Source: Shewanella sp. HN-41
GTDB lineage: Bacteria > Pseudomonadota > Gammaproteobacteria > Enterobacterales > Shewanellaceae
DNA length: 64,000 nucleotides
Direction: 5' to 3'
Assembly: GCF_000217915.1 (NCBI RefSeq)
Contig: NZ_AFOZ01000014.1
Location: 248,001 to 312,000, forward strand
Shown in pieces: positions 1 through 8,652 of this stretch; the stretch's first letter is position 1, and each line of letters opens with the position of its first letter. The notes beneath the pieces were generated by a model. That model was not told the origin of the DNA. It was given only the letters and a program-made list of their open reading frames with translations, and made no database searches. Position numbers and translations under genes: made by a program.

Positions 1-54
1 AAAAGGGTTAAACGATTGTCAGTTATTGGCTCAATTTAGAATTCCAATAGTCTT

Positions 55-783
55 TTATACTATCGCCAATGCCGTTTTAAGTGCGGTGATTTCCTGTGGT
101 GTTAATGGCCGCATTTGACCTTCTTGTAACTCACCCAATGCTAATTCACGTAAATTCAGTGTCATTATGGCGATGCGCTCAAGATCGATAACGCGATACC
201 CGAGTGCCTTGGACATACGCCGAATTTGTCGATTGAGTCCTTGGGTCAGCACGATTTCAAAGCTGTCCGAACTGAGACGGCGGGCTTGGCAGGGCAGGGT
301 TTTTAGGTCTTTATAGCTCACTCCACTTGCCATTTGCTCAACAAAATCATCAGCGAACGGCCTATCGAGGCGCACATGGTAGGTTTTGCTGTGGGCAAAA
401 CTGGGGTGCATCAGTTTATGGGTTAATTCGCCATCGTTAGTTAACAGCAGCAGGCCGCGGGAATCCTTATCGAGCCTGCCGATGGGATAGAGTCTTGGTG
501 CTTTGGGGAGTAGGTGTATAAGGCTCGTTTTATCCTGCTCCTGCAGACGGCAATCCGTGCCCACGGCTTTGTTGAATATCCAATAGGCGAGTGTTTCGGC
601 TTTAGTGATAGGTGTGCCATCAAGCTCAATGCCGTCGAGGCAGTTTAATGATCCATCCAAACGGATAGGATCCGTGTGGTGGGCGATACGGCCATTGAGT
701 GTGATGCGCCCGCCCTCAATTAAACGGCAGGCTTCACGGCGTGAACCAATGCCACATTGGGCGAGGTATTTTGCGAGGCGCAT
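55..783 (-). CDS. rluF: 23S rRNA pseudouridine synthase, RsuA/RluB/RluF family
   Basis: This 242-residue cytoplasmic enzyme isomerises a uridine in 23S rRNA to pseudouridine. An S4 RNA-binding domain fills about residues 1-60 (RLAKYLAQCGIGSRREA). The catalytic domain carries the family motif GRLDKDSRG with Asp105 as expected nucleophile, then GLNRQIRRM near residue 185. The stretch after that motif (LGYRVIDLERIAIM) resembles RluF more than RsuA or RluB, but it lacks RluF's long basic C-terminal tail. The family call is secure and the exact target uridine is inferred. The gene stands alone, behind the terminator of the upstream antiporter-type gene. No strong ribosome-binding site precedes the ATG. 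Confidence 0.85.
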   Translation of the reverse strand: MRLAKYLAQCGIGSRREACRLIEGGRITLNGRIAHHTDPIRLDGSLNCLDGIELDGTPITKAETLAYWIFNKAVGTDCRLQEQDKTSLIHLLPKAPRLYPIGRLDKDSRGLLLLTNDGELTHKLMHPSFAHSKTYHVRLDRPFADDFVEQMASGVSYKDLKTLPCQARRLSSDSFEIVLTQGLNRQIRRMSKALGYRVIDLERIAIMTLNLRELALGELQEGQMRPLTPQEITALKTALAIV

Positions 784-815
784 ATCAATCCAAGGCTGGT
801 GAATTTAAAAATAGA

Positions 816-839
816 AAAGGAGCCAAATTCGGCTCCTTT
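816..839 (-). terminator. Rho-independent terminator of the NhaC-type gene
   Basis: A 9-bp stem AAAGGAGCC/GGCTCCTTT with a 6-nt loop is followed on the minus strand by a T-rich run. It lies between the NhaC-type gene and the pseudouridine synthase. Confidence 0.8.
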
Positions 840-913
840 AATTGTACTTATCGGCATCTTAATTAGCTATTTCAACCTGCTACTTAACACGAGATAAGTG
901 CAGGTGTCATCTA

Positions 914-2308
914 TCAATGACGTTTGCGGAAAATCACAATCGCAATCGCCACGGCAGCAAGGATCATGCAGTACCAAGCATAGGACACAGCGGCTAGCGG
1001 TGTGATACTAAAGGTCGATGCGATCAGCAAGGCCTGTGCGCCATAGGGAATTAAGCCTTGGACAATACAGGCGAAAATATCGAGTACGCTGGCGGCACGT
1101 TTTGGGCTTACGCCGTGTTTTTCGGCTAAATCCTTAGCAATATCACCAGTCACCACGATGGAAACCGTGTTATTTGCCACACAAGCATTAGTCACTGCGA
1201 CTATGCCAGCCATGCCAAGCTCGGCTGCGCGGCATGAGGCTTCACCTCGGGCCTTTGAGAAGCGAGCGATCAGTTTTTCAATCTGTTTGCTAACAAAGGC
1301 CAAGCCTCCTTGTTGCTGCATCAGTGCGGCTAAACCACCAACCAACATAGACAGGATAAAAATCTCCTGCATATTGCTAAAACCTGCGTAGATATCCTTA
1401 CCAAACTGGATCACACCGTAATCCATAGTAAACAGGCCCGTAGCGCCCGCTAATAAGATGCCTAAGGTCAGGACCACAAATACGTTCAGACCCGCCACGG
1501 CTAAGATCAAAATGGTCAGATAAGGAATGACCTTAATCAGATCGATATTCTGTGGCGCTAGCTCCGCTTGTCCTTGGCCTGCAATGACAAAGGCGATAAA
1601 AGTGAGCACAGATGCGGGAATCGCAAATATTAAGTTTTCACGGAATTTATCTTTCATATCACAGCCTTGGGTGCGAGTGGCTGCAATGGTGGTATCGGAA
1701 ATAATCGACAAGTTGTCACCAAAAAGCGCACCTGACATCACTGCACCCGCCATCAGGGCGTAATCGATTTGGGCTTGGTCGGCAACGCCTAGGGCAATTG
1801 GTGCAACGGCGGCTATGGTGCCCATAGACGTACCCATGGCCGTGGCGATAAAGGCCGCAATCACAAAGAAGCCGGGTAACAGCAGGTTCGATGGGATCAA
1901 GGATAAGCCTAAAGCGACGGTGGCATCGACGCCACCTGTGGCTTTAGCGACCGCTGCGAAGGCGCCTGCTAATAAATAAATCAAACACATAGCAATAATA
2001 TTGCTGTGGCCGATGCCCGCTATAAAAGTATCAATCGATTGATTTAATTTTTGTTTTGATAACACCAACGCCAGAATAATTGCAGGTAAAATGGCGATAA
2101 CACTGGGTAATTGATAGAAGGCAAAGTCGACGCCCTGGCTTTGGAAATACACGCCTGCGCCAATAAATAGACCTAGGAAAACCAATAATGGCAACAGGGC
2201 AATAAAGGATGCCGGACTGCTCTGTGAAGATGTTTGTGCTGAATGACTCAATGTTGTCTCTCTTTTACTTAGAGTTTTATCCGCGGGGTCCTTGGCAGTC
2301 AAACTCAC
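914..2308 (-). CDS. NhaC-family Na+-coupled carrier, probable methionine transporter (MetT type)
   Basis: This is a 464-residue inner-membrane protein with about 11-12 hydrophobic segments and the NhaC antiporter fold. A short polar N-terminus (1-30) precedes the first membrane span. Conserved motifs include MGTSMGTIAAVAPIA (about 155-170), SGALFGDNLSIISDTT (about 190-210) and ANNTVSIVVTGDIAKD near residue 380. Sequence alone would say Na+/H+ antiporter. However, a MetJ-type operator lies about 80-95 bp upstream of the start, and NhaC-superfamily carriers under methionine control (MetT) are known in Vibrio, Shewanella and Haemophilus. Methionine uptake is therefore the better inference. It is monocistronic with its own terminator. 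The family is sure; the substrate is moderate. Confidence 0.8.
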   Translation of the reverse strand: MSLTAKDPADKTLSKRETTLSHSAQTSSQSSPASFIALLPLLVFLGLFIGAGVYFQSQGVDFAFYQLPSVIAILPAIILALVLSKQKLNQSIDTFIAGIGHSNIIAMCLIYLLAGAFAAVAKATGGVDATVALGLSLIPSNLLLPGFFVIAAFIATAMGTSMGTIAAVAPIALGVADQAQIDYALMAGAVMSGALFGDNLSIISDTTIAATRTQGCDMKDKFRENLIFAIPASVLTFIAFVIAGQGQAELAPQNIDLIKVIPYLTILILAVAGLNVFVVLTLGILLAGATGLFTMDYGVIQFGKDIYAGFSNMQEIFILSMLVGGLAALMQQQGGLAFVSKQIEKLIARFSKARGEASCRAAELGMAGIVAVTNACVANNTVSIVVTGDIAKDLAEKHGVSPKRAASVLDIFACIVQGLIPYGAQALLIASTFSITPLAAVSYAWYCMILAAVAIAIVIFRKRH

Positions 2309-2846
2309 TTAAATTTCATGCCGCTTTGGCATCATATCCTAGCAACTTGTGGCAAAGCATATTGGATTGCCAATTTACTGTCAATCTAGACGTCTGGATG
2401 TTTTTACTTCCGCTGTGATCTGCTCGTTAAAAAGAAGTTTAAATCGTGATTTATTAATTTTTTTGTATTTTAAAAACATGATATTACGTATTACTTGATT
2501 CATTGTTAGGTTATCGTGGCTAGTAAATACCTCGCCATAGTTCTGACTAGAAATATAGGCCTATTTCGCTATTTGTTCTTTGGACTGCCGACTTATTATA
2601 GAAATTCGATGATTTAGGGGACCCCACACACCGCTCGTCGCAATTCATCTAGGCATAGGACTTACTCTTTTTTGACGGCTAAGCTGTGGTGCAAAATGCT
2701 GGTGAGTGAGTATTTGCCAGTTCTGCAAAGATTCGATCTTTGGGGGCACGCTTGCCTGACAATGCTGAGGCGACTATTGCTGTTAGCCGTGAGATGGAGT
2801 AAAACAGTGATCCTGCATCCACATCCATTTCGTAGCCAGCAATATA
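2309..2846. other. Intergenic region with MetJ site; no convincing gene
   Basis: This 538-bp divergent spacer carries the promoter and MetJ-type operator of the minus-strand carrier near its left end. The rest is AT-rich. A 61-codon open frame at 2672-2857 lacks a ribosome-binding site, has no recognisable domain and overlaps the next gene, so I do not call it. It could be decayed coding sequence left from a lost neighbour of the ApbE-like gene. Confidence 0.5.
2388..2403. promoter_or_regulatory. MetJ-type operator
   Basis: A perfect met box AGACGTCT at 2388-2395 is followed in register by GGATGTTT, a 5/8 match, giving 13 of 16 positions. MetJ with S-adenosylmethionine binds tandem 8-bp boxes. 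It sits 80-95 bp upstream of the NhaC-type gene. The pattern match is visible; binding is inferred. Confidence 0.6.
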
Positions 2847-3686
2847 GTGATACGTAGAGCTAAGCCATTACTGGGCACTTTAGTTGAAATTGCCGTCGAA
2901 TCCATTGTTGAAGATCCTTCTCGGCCAACACTCGATGGGCAAGCCATTCAAGCGGCGATTACTGCCGCTTTTTCCCGTATTGCACAAATTGGGCGTTTGT
3001 TAAGTTTTCACCAACAGGACAGTGAGTTAAATCTATTAAACCGCCAACCAGGACACTGGATCCCCCTAAGCCAAGATAGCCTGAGGGTATTCAAGTTAGC
3101 TAAATGGTTCGGTAGAGCCAGTGACAACTTGTTTAATTGCACTATCGGCGGTGAAATGATGTCCCGTGGAGCCCTACCTTGTTACCTAGGCATGCCACTG
3201 CTTTTACAGGGTGACTGGCGAGATATTGAGATTAGAGGTAACCAAGTACGCTTAGCTAGGCCATTAATTGTCACCTTGGACGGCATTGCTAAGGGATACG
3301 CGGTTGATATGGCGGTCAGTGAGTTACGCCGTGCTGGCGTATCCGGTGGTTGGGTCAATGCGGGAGGGGACTTGAAGGTGTTTGGTTCAGCCTCCTTAGA
3401 TGCGCTGTGTCGAGGCTCGAATGGGCTAAGCCAAAAGGTGACTATACGCAATATGGCTCTTGCTAGCTCGCGAGTCTCGCAGCAATTGAGCTTGGGTTGT
3501 CCTGCGCTGCTATTACCCACTGGCAATGTCGATATGATGAGCTTCGATGCTTCTAATGAGCGAATTGTCAGCGTCCAAGCCAACTTTGCATGGAGAGCCG
3601 ATGCGCTAACAAAGGTGGCTGGTTACCTCTCTGCCGAAGTGGCAAAGGATAAAGTCCGTCTGCTCGGTGGGCAGCTAGTCAACTAA
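2847..3686 (+). CDS. ApbE-like FAD:protein FMN transferase, divergent
   Basis: This is a 279-residue relative of ApbE, which attaches FMN covalently to threonine of exported flavoproteins. Visible family features are KPLLGTLVEI at the N-terminus (canonical MGT here LGT), DSELNLLN near 56, TLDGIAKGYAVD near 145, GGWVNAGGDLKVFG near 168 and RADALTKVAG near 250. The usual H-x-x-D-P-x-x-G motif before the metal-binding ADA segment is not recognisable. There is no signal peptide or lipobox, unlike the copy at 27894. The only in-frame start is GTG at 2847 without a clear ribosome-binding site, because TGA occurs 39 bases upstream. It may be an N-terminally eroded gene or a divergent subtype. Confidence 0.65.
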   Translation: MIRRAKPLLGTLVEIAVESIVEDPSRPTLDGQAIQAAITAAFSRIAQIGRLLSFHQQDSELNLLNRQPGHWIPLSQDSLRVFKLAKWFGRASDNLFNCTIGGEMMSRGALPCYLGMPLLLQGDWRDIEIRGNQVRLARPLIVTLDGIAKGYAVDMAVSELRRAGVSGGWVNAGGDLKVFGSASLDALCRGSNGLSQKVTIRNMALASSRVSQQLSLGCPALLLPTGNVDMMSFDASNERIVSVQANFAWRADALTKVAGYLSAEVAKDKVRLLGGQLVN

Positions 3687-3813
3687 CAGTCATCTTGTGA
3701 AGATTTGAGTCTATCCGCAGTGGGACTCCAAGTTACAGGGCAAGGTGTCTTGTGGACTGGAACCCGTTATTGTGACTATTGAGTCGTTCGTACTCGCTTT
3801 GCTTGAAGTCAGA

Positions 3814-3843
3814 ATAAAAAGGCCAAACCTTTTCGGCTTGGCC
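3814..3843 (-). terminator. Terminator of the chemoreceptor gene
   Basis: On the minus strand a GGCCAAGCC/GGTTTGGCC stem with a 5-nt GAAAA loop is followed by TTTTTATT. Confidence 0.85.
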
Positions 3844-3865
3844 AGTTAACTTAATCCCTTCCCCG

Positions 3866-5497
3866 TTAAGCGACTTTAAATCGCGCCACTTCTTTTTGTA
3901 GGTTGCTGCAAATCGCTTTAGTGTTGACGACGATTTGCTGGGTCTCTTGGATAACCATATTACAATATCTCGTTTTATCAGAGAGTTCAGTCAAGTTACG
4001 ATTGATTTCTTCGGTTACATGGGTTTGCTCTTCGGTTGCCGTTGCCGTTTGTGTGGACATCTCGCTCACCTTAGAGGTGGAGTTGAGGATTTCATCTAAT
4101 GCCTCTTGGGTCTGGCTAGCGAGGGTGACTGTTGATGTGGTTAGGCTAGCACCGGATTCAATACTCTTAACCGCATCATTTACGCCTCGTTGCAACTCTT
4201 CAATCATGCGCTGAATATCTTGGGTAGAGGTTTCGGTGCGACTCGCCAGAGTACGCACTTCATCGGCGACCACGGCAAAACCGCGGCCCTGTTCGCCGGC
4301 CCGGGCCGCTTCAATGGCAGCATTAAGGGCGAGCAGGTTAGTTTGCTCCGCGATGGAGCGGATCACATCGAGCACTGAGGCAATATTGGCCGAGTTGACT
4401 GAGAGTTTTTCAATGACAGAGACGGCATTTTTAACCGATTCAGAGAGTTGCTGAATATGATTTACGGACTGGGTGAGAATTTTTTTTCCTTCTACAGTTT
4501 GATCATTCACCTTAGTAATTTCGCTCGCCGTGTGCTGGGCGTTGCTAGCCACTTCCCTGACGGCCGCGCTCATCTCATTGACTGCGGTGACAATGGTGTT
4601 GACGAATTGCTCCTGCTCGTGGCTGATATTGATTGTGGTGGCAGATTTAGTCGCAAGGCTTTCAACGGTTTGGTTCACATCCTTGGTTTGGCTAATAATC
4701 GCGATAATCATCTGTTGTAGCTGTGCCACAAATAAGTTGAAGGCATTAGCGAGTTCGCCAATTTCATCCTGACGAGTGATGGGGATCCTCTGGGTTAAGT
4801 TGCCATCGCCATCGACAATATCATTGATCCTATTGGTTATATCTCGAATGGCGTTGACTATGATTTTGGGACCAAAATAGGCGATCAAAAGGGCGATAAT
4901 TGCGACTAAGCTGGCTATGCTGACCGATATTTGGGTTTGCGTGGTGGCCTGCTCCGACGCCTGTAAATCCAGCTCTTTGACGCGGTTATCGGCGGCTTCC
5001 CCTGCGGCGTTGTAGATATTTCTTAGGGCTTTAAACTCTTTTTTAGATTTACTTTCATGCAGTTGTCTCGCTCGTTCAAAATCATTATTTTTAACTGTGT
5101 TAATCACCTCGGATGAGGCTTGATACCAGAGGGAGAATTGGGCTTCAAAGCCGCTGGTTGATTGCAGCACTTGTAGGTGATCCTTGAGGATTTTTTTAAA
5201 TTCCTCCATACGATCACGGGCTTGGTCGACGTTTTCCTGCCAGTTGTCTATCTCGCTTTTGCGCTCATCGGTGTTCAAACCTTCTCGGAGTAACACTTCT
5301 TCACTAAGCTGCGCTTGGTAAAGATCGCGGTCAGCATTGAGTATCGCCGAAATTGCCGGGTTAAAGAGTTGACTAAACTCCTGCATTTGCTTAAGAGTCG
5401 CGCGGCTCTGCATGGCATCGGTTATTGCCATCACAATAAGGGCTGTTGCCATAACGATAAACATCAGCGAAAACTTAACGCGGATACTGTTAAACAT
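3866..5497 (-). CDS. Methyl-accepting chemotaxis protein, 4HB type
   Basis: This is a 543-residue inner-membrane chemoreceptor. A first transmembrane helix lies at about 8-28. A helical periplasmic domain of about 160 residues (four-helix-bundle type) follows. A second membrane helix at about 190-212 leads into a HAMP domain (about 213-267, with [15 protein letters not shown]). The cytoplasmic signalling domain contains the near-invariant hairpin tip [20 protein letters not shown] and [15 protein letters not shown], which bind CheA and CheW. No C-terminal CheR-tethering pentapeptide is seen. Transcribed alone with its own terminator. The ligand cannot be told from sequence. Confidence 0.92.
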   Translation of the reverse strand: MFNSIRVKFSLMFIVMATALIVMAITDAMQSRATLKQMQEFSQLFNPAISAILNADRDLYQAQLSEEVLLREGLNTDERKSEIDNWQENVDQARDRMEEFKKILKDHLQVLQSTSGFEAQFSLWYQASSEVINTVKNNDFERARQLHESKSKKEFKALRNIYNAAGEAADNRVKELDLQASEQATTQTQISVSIASLVAIIALLIAYFGPKIIVNAIRDITNRINDIVDGDGNLTQRIPITRQDEIGELANAFNLFVAQLQQMIIAIISQTKDVNQTVESLATKSATTINISHEQEQFVNTIVTAVNEMSAAVREVASNAQHTASEITKVNDQTVEGKKILTQSVNHIQQLSESVKNAVSVIEKLSVNSANIASVLDVIRSIAEQTNLLALNAAIEAARAGEQGRGFAVVADEVRTLASRTETSTQDIQRMIEELQRGVNDAVKSIESGASLTTSTVTLASQTQEALDEILNSTSKVSEMSTQTATATEEQTHVTEEINRNLTELSDKTRYCNMVIQETQQIVVNTKAICSNLQKEVARFKVA

Positions 5498-5591
5498 AGG
5501 GGCATCTCCATTAGTAACTTATTAAATAGCTTAGTAGTTATTTAGGAGTTTGCGTTGAACTTGCGAGGTTGCGTGTGTACATAAAGGATGT

Positions 5592-5623
5592 GACTCGCCT
5601 CTATGGTTATCCAGAGACGAGTC
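5592..5623 (-). terminator. Possible terminator hairpin behind the EamA gene
   Basis: GACTCGCCTCT and AGAGACGAGTC form an 11-bp stem with one mismatch just beyond the stop of the EamA gene. The minus-strand side lacks a good U-run, so termination is uncertain. Confidence 0.35.
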
Positions 5624-5633
5624 TATTTGCAGT

Positions 5634-6524
5634 TTATTCGGGGCAAGCTAAGGTTGAGATGGCTTTAGGCTTAGGTTTTATCTGCACTAACATTACACCC
5701 ATAATGACCATAGAGCCTCCAACGTAATGATAAATGGCTAAGGTTTCATTCAAGATAATCGCCGCTAAGATGGCTGCGAGGATCGGCATCAAATTGAAGA
5801 AAATGCTAGTACGCTCGGCCCCTAACTTGCTGATGCCATTAATCCAGGCCCAAGGTGCGATGAGTGAGGCGCCAAGGGCGGCGTAGAGGATTAACGGCGC
5901 GGCTTGGCTGCTAATGGCGACACTGGGCGCGCTAAACAGCAGCGGAGTTAACATCAACACGGCAATAATGCCTTGAATATACACCGACTGCCAAGTGGAT
6001 ATCGGCAGCTGCCAGCGTTTGAGCAACACACCATAAAGTGCGTACACAAAGGCACTGATAAGTAACAGTAAATCTCCTTGGGTCACGCCGATGGCAAGCT
6101 TGGTCATATCCCCGTGGCTTAGCATAAACACTAAACCTAATAATGAAATCAAAGTGCCACCAAAGACTAAGGGTGTCAGTTTTTGTTTGAGTAAAGGTAC
6201 GGCCAAGAACAGGCTCACCATAGGTACTAGCGAGTTGATTAAGGCCATATTCGTCGCTGTGGTGGTTGCCGCTGCAAAGTAGGCAAGGCTTTGATTTAAC
6301 ACCATACCTAAGGCGGCTAAGGTTGCTAATTTGGGGAGTAGTGGTGCTATGGCTCTACGATTTTTCCAGACGGGTCTTAACATAAATGGCGTTAGCACTA
6401 GCATGGCAAAAAACCAGCGATAAAAGGCAATGGCTTCAGGGGCGATAATCCCAAAGGAGAGTTTGTTAACAATGGCGTTGCCCGCCCAAATAACTACGGC
6501 GAGTAGGGGAAATAAATACAACAT
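5634..6524 (-). CDS. DMT-superfamily EamA transporter
   Basis: This is a 296-residue inner-membrane protein with ten predicted hydrophobic helices arranged as two EamA repeats of five. The second repeat begins near residue 150. Typical features are the N-terminal IWAGNAIVNKLSF segment and AYFAAATTTATNMALINSL near residue 85, the pattern of drug/metabolite exporters. Substrate is unknown. It is transcribed divergently from an AraC-type activator 194 bp away, a common arrangement when a regulator controls an exporter. A hairpin follows the gene. Confidence 0.85.
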   Translation of the reverse strand: MLYLFPLLAVVIWAGNAIVNKLSFGIIAPEAIAFYRWFFAMLVLTPFMLRPVWKNRRAIAPLLPKLATLAALGMVLNQSLAYFAAATTTATNMALINSLVPMVSLFLAVPLLKQKLTPLVFGGTLISLLGLVFMLSHGDMTKLAIGVTQGDLLLLISAFVYALYGVLLKRWQLPISTWQSVYIQGIIAVLMLTPLLFSAPSVAISSQAAPLILYAALGASLIAPWAWINGISKLGAERTSIFFNLMPILAAILAAIILNETLAIYHYVGGSMVIMGVMLVQIKPKPKAISTLACPE

Positions 6525-6718
6525 GAGTCAGTCTTAATTGGCGTGAGGACGGGTTAATGCTGAGTGGCATAAACCTGATGTCATAGGTTGGCTGCTATTA
6601 TCCTCGATCTTTTATGATATAAATATCGTTTATAAGACAATGTCAGTTCGTCGGCGGACAATCATTTATAGGTCTTTGTCTGCGTTTCGAATCGAGTCAG
6701 CCCATTTTCGGAGTAGCG

Positions 6719-7498
6719 ATGCGTCCCGTTTATCATCCGCTCAAGGTGGAACAAGCGCCTGTTGCAGATATTTTCTTTAACTATGAAGCCTTTCTGCCCA
6801 ATACCATCACCCCGAAGCATAGCCACACCTGGGGACAATTGCAGTTGATCAGCGGTGGAATTATGGAGCTACATGCCGCAGGGCAGCGGTTTTTATCGCC
6901 ATCCCAATATGCGATTTGGGTGCCAGCAAGGATTGAGCATGAGAGCTACACTCGCCGCAGTATCCATTATTGCTCGATGAATATAGTGGCCAGTCGAGCG
7001 GCTGTTTTCCCAGATAAGACCTGCCTGCTGGCCGTCACGCCCATAGCGCAGGCGATTGTCAACGACCTAAGGGAGCGGCAAATCCGGGTGGCAGAGAGCG
7101 ACGCGGATAAACGTCTGGTTGAGGTGTTAATCGATCAGTTGATTTTAGGGCAGGCGCAGCCGCAATTTTTACCTTCGAGTACGGATAAACTGTTGCAACC
7201 TATTCTGCAGCAACTCGAACTCGACCCCGCCAGCCAAAAGAGCCTTAAAACCTGGGCCAGTGAACTGCATACCACAGAGCGCACCCTTGCTCGGCGTTGC
7301 CAAGACTGTCTTGGGATGAGTTTTACCGAGCTGCGACAGCGACATAAGTTTATTTACTCGTTACAACTCTTGCGTGAGGGATTGGCAATCAAAGAGGTTG
7401 CTCTGACTTTAGGCTACAACCAAACATCGCCATACATAGTGATGTTTAAAAAATATGCCCAATACTCACCCGAGCAATATCGCCGTCAACTGGCATAA
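6719..7498 (+). CDS. AraC-family regulator with N-terminal cupin
   Basis: This is a 259-residue transcription factor. Residues about 15-95 form a cupin-like effector domain (ITPKHSHTWGQL and the IWVPARIEHES segment). Residues about 165-259 hold two AraC helix-turn-helix motifs, including TLARRCQDCLGMSFTELRQR and IKEVALTLGYNQTSPYIVMF. The ATG at 6719 follows GGAGTAGCG. It faces away from the EamA transporter gene, which is its most likely target. The gene ends at a strong palindrome it shares with a small convergent gene. Confidence 0.88.
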   Translation: MRPVYHPLKVEQAPVADIFFNYEAFLPNTITPKHSHTWGQLQLISGGIMELHAAGQRFLSPSQYAIWVPARIEHESYTRRSIHYCSMNIVASRAAVFPDKTCLLAVTPIAQAIVNDLRERQIRVAESDADKRLVEVLIDQLILGQAQPQFLPSSTDKLLQPILQQLELDPASQKSLKTWASELHTTERTLARRCQDCLGMSFTELRQRHKFIYSLQLLREGLAIKEVALTLGYNQTSPYIVMFKKYAQYSPEQYRRQLA

Positions 7499-7500
7499 AA

Positions 7501-7527
7501 ATAGGGCACGGTGGTACCGTGCCCTAT
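7501..7527. terminator. Bidirectional terminator palindrome
   Basis: ATAGGGCACGGT/ACCGTGCCCTAT forms a perfect 12-bp stem with a 3-nt loop. The minus-strand side ends in TTTTT, so it is a good terminator for the small gene at 7568-7657. The plus-strand side has no U-run. It begins two bases after the AraC-type stop codon. Confidence 0.75.
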
Positions 7528-7567
7528 AGCTAATAAAGAGAGGAGTTAAGGGATTTTTACACAGGCA

Positions 7568-7657
7568 TTAATCGGCGTTTTTTTGTCGATTCCGTTTATC
7601 CTGACGTTTCTCTTTTAAGGTTTTCATCGGCGGTTTTTTCGATTTTTCTTTACTCAT
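7568..7657 (-). CDS. Small highly basic protein, 29 residues
   Basis: This is a 29-codon frame starting MSKEKSKKPPMKTLKEKR and ending QKNAD, very rich in Lys and Arg with no hydrophobic segment. Support for expression: AGGAG lies 8 bases before the ATG, and the strong terminator at 7501-7527 has its U-run on this strand 40 bases beyond the stop. I recognise no domain. The composition suggests an RNA- or ribosome-associated peptide, but that is speculation. Too short for many gene callers. Confidence 0.6.
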   Translation of the reverse strand: MSKEKSKKPPMKTLKEKRQDKRNRQKNAD

Positions 7658-8049
7658 GGGAAATACTCCTAGCTGAAATTGAATTCAGCAAAGTTAAACT
7701 CAGTAAAGTAATACTATCGAGTGTAGTGCCGCGTTCTTACCGATAGTTGATTTAATTTTGCCCGTCGGAAAATTAAAATGATGAAAAAGCCGTATGAACC
7801 AGATAAATAAACTTATACTTCTTGATGGTTTTTACATAAGCGCTGCCATACTCGGTAAATATGCAAGAGGTTTAAGCCTTGGCTCATCGGCTTTAATTAA
7901 TTTCGCGGCCTATTAATGACTTCAAAATAGTATTCTCCCTCTTTTACTTATGCCTATGCTAGATGCCGCCGCAAATAGCGACCTAAAAGCATGTCGCCAC
8001 TGAAATTTGAACATGCTTTATTCTGATAATACTGTGCTTACCATTAATT
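7658..8049. other. Intergenic region, no feature seen
   Basis: This 392-bp AT-rich spacer separates two minus-strand genes. It must hold the promoter of the 29-residue gene. I see no reading frame with a ribosome-binding site, no strong hairpin and no recognisable operator. Confidence 0.5.
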
Positions 8050-8436
8050 TTATTTCTTGCTTAGGGCGATATCCTTCACCATAAATAGCACTGGTTTGCC
8101 TAAAATATTTACCTCGGCATATTCTCCCTTAGTGCGTCCGAGTAGACTCACGCCGAGATCGGAAATCACAGAGTAGCGACCCGCTCTGGGTTTGTGCCTA
8201 GGTGGGTATACCAGTTCGATACGGTATTCCTGTTGGTCTTGTTGATTAATCAGTAAAATTTCTCGCCCAACCGTCACTTTATCTAAGGTTTCTTCATTTT
8301 TAAGTTGATCCAGTTTCGCTATCACCGCCGCCAGTGAGATCGGGCGCAATGAGGCATTAAAACTGTTTTGCAGGTAATAGGTTTCCGTTTTCAACATAAA
8401 AGATTGAAATAGGTTGCTAAAAAAAGAATAAAACAT
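8050..8436 (-). CDS. Rnk/GreA-GreB C-terminal-domain protein
   Basis: This is a 128-residue protein whose residues about 55-122 match the C-terminal FKBP-like domain of transcription factors GreA, GreB and Rnk: VGREILLIN, YRIELVYPPRH, GRYSVISDLGVSLLGRTKGE, then VNILGKPVLFMVKDI. Rnk-type proteins bind the RNA polymerase secondary channel region or regulate nucleoside diphosphate kinase. Here the coiled-coil arm typical of GreA is absent, as in Rnk. The first 14 residues (MFYSFFSNLFQSF) are aromatic and atypical. The ATG at 8436 has GGGGT upstream, while the internal Met15 has no ribosome-binding site. The domain is fairly sure, the role inferred. Confidence 0.65.
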   Translation of the reverse strand: MFYSFFSNLFQSFMLKTETYYLQNSFNASLRPISLAAVIAKLDQLKNEETLDKVTVGREILLINQQDQQEYRIELVYPPRHKPRAGRYSVISDLGVSLLGRTKGEYAEVNILGKPVLFMVKDIALSKK

Positions 8437-8518
8437 AACTACCCCAAATATGAGCTAGATAACAGCAATGCTCCAAAATAAAAAATGAAGCAATAAATTA
8501 AAATATGAGAGATGGGCT

Positions 8519-8541
8519 GCCGAGTGCGAGTCGCACTCGGC
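8519..8541 (-). terminator. Perfect GC-rich palindrome after a small gene
   Basis: GCCGAGTGCGA and TCGCACTCGGC are exact inverted repeats separated by one base. The palindrome abuts the stop codon of the 36-residue frame at 8542-8652. There is no U-run on either side, so it may stabilise the 3' end or bind a protein rather than terminate. Confidence 0.45.
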
Positions 8542-8652
8542 TTAAACTGGAAATTTTAGTGAAAGGCGCACGAAGCTGGCTAAATAATGAAGCTTATTCA
8601 GCGTAAAAGAGGAACGCTTAAGAGTGATGGATGAAAATGCATTTTTAAACAT
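8542..8652 (-). CDS. Possible small protein, 36 residues
   Basis: This frame of 36 codons (MFKNAFSSITLKRSSFTLNK at the start) is basic and Ser/Leu-rich, with no clear membrane helix and no family I know. A GGAG motif lies 10 bases before the ATG, and a perfect palindrome directly abuts the stop codon. Both facts make it more than a random frame, but there is no homology evidence. It lies between the Rnk-like gene and the cytochrome bd operon, about 250 bp from the latter. Confidence 0.4.
   Translation of the reverse strand: MFKNAFSSITLKRSSFTLNKLHYLASFVRLSLKFPV

Noticed and set aside
2672..2857. 61-codon frame upstream of the ApbE-like gene
   Set aside because: No Shine-Dalgarno sequence, no domain, overlaps the start of the next gene in another frame.
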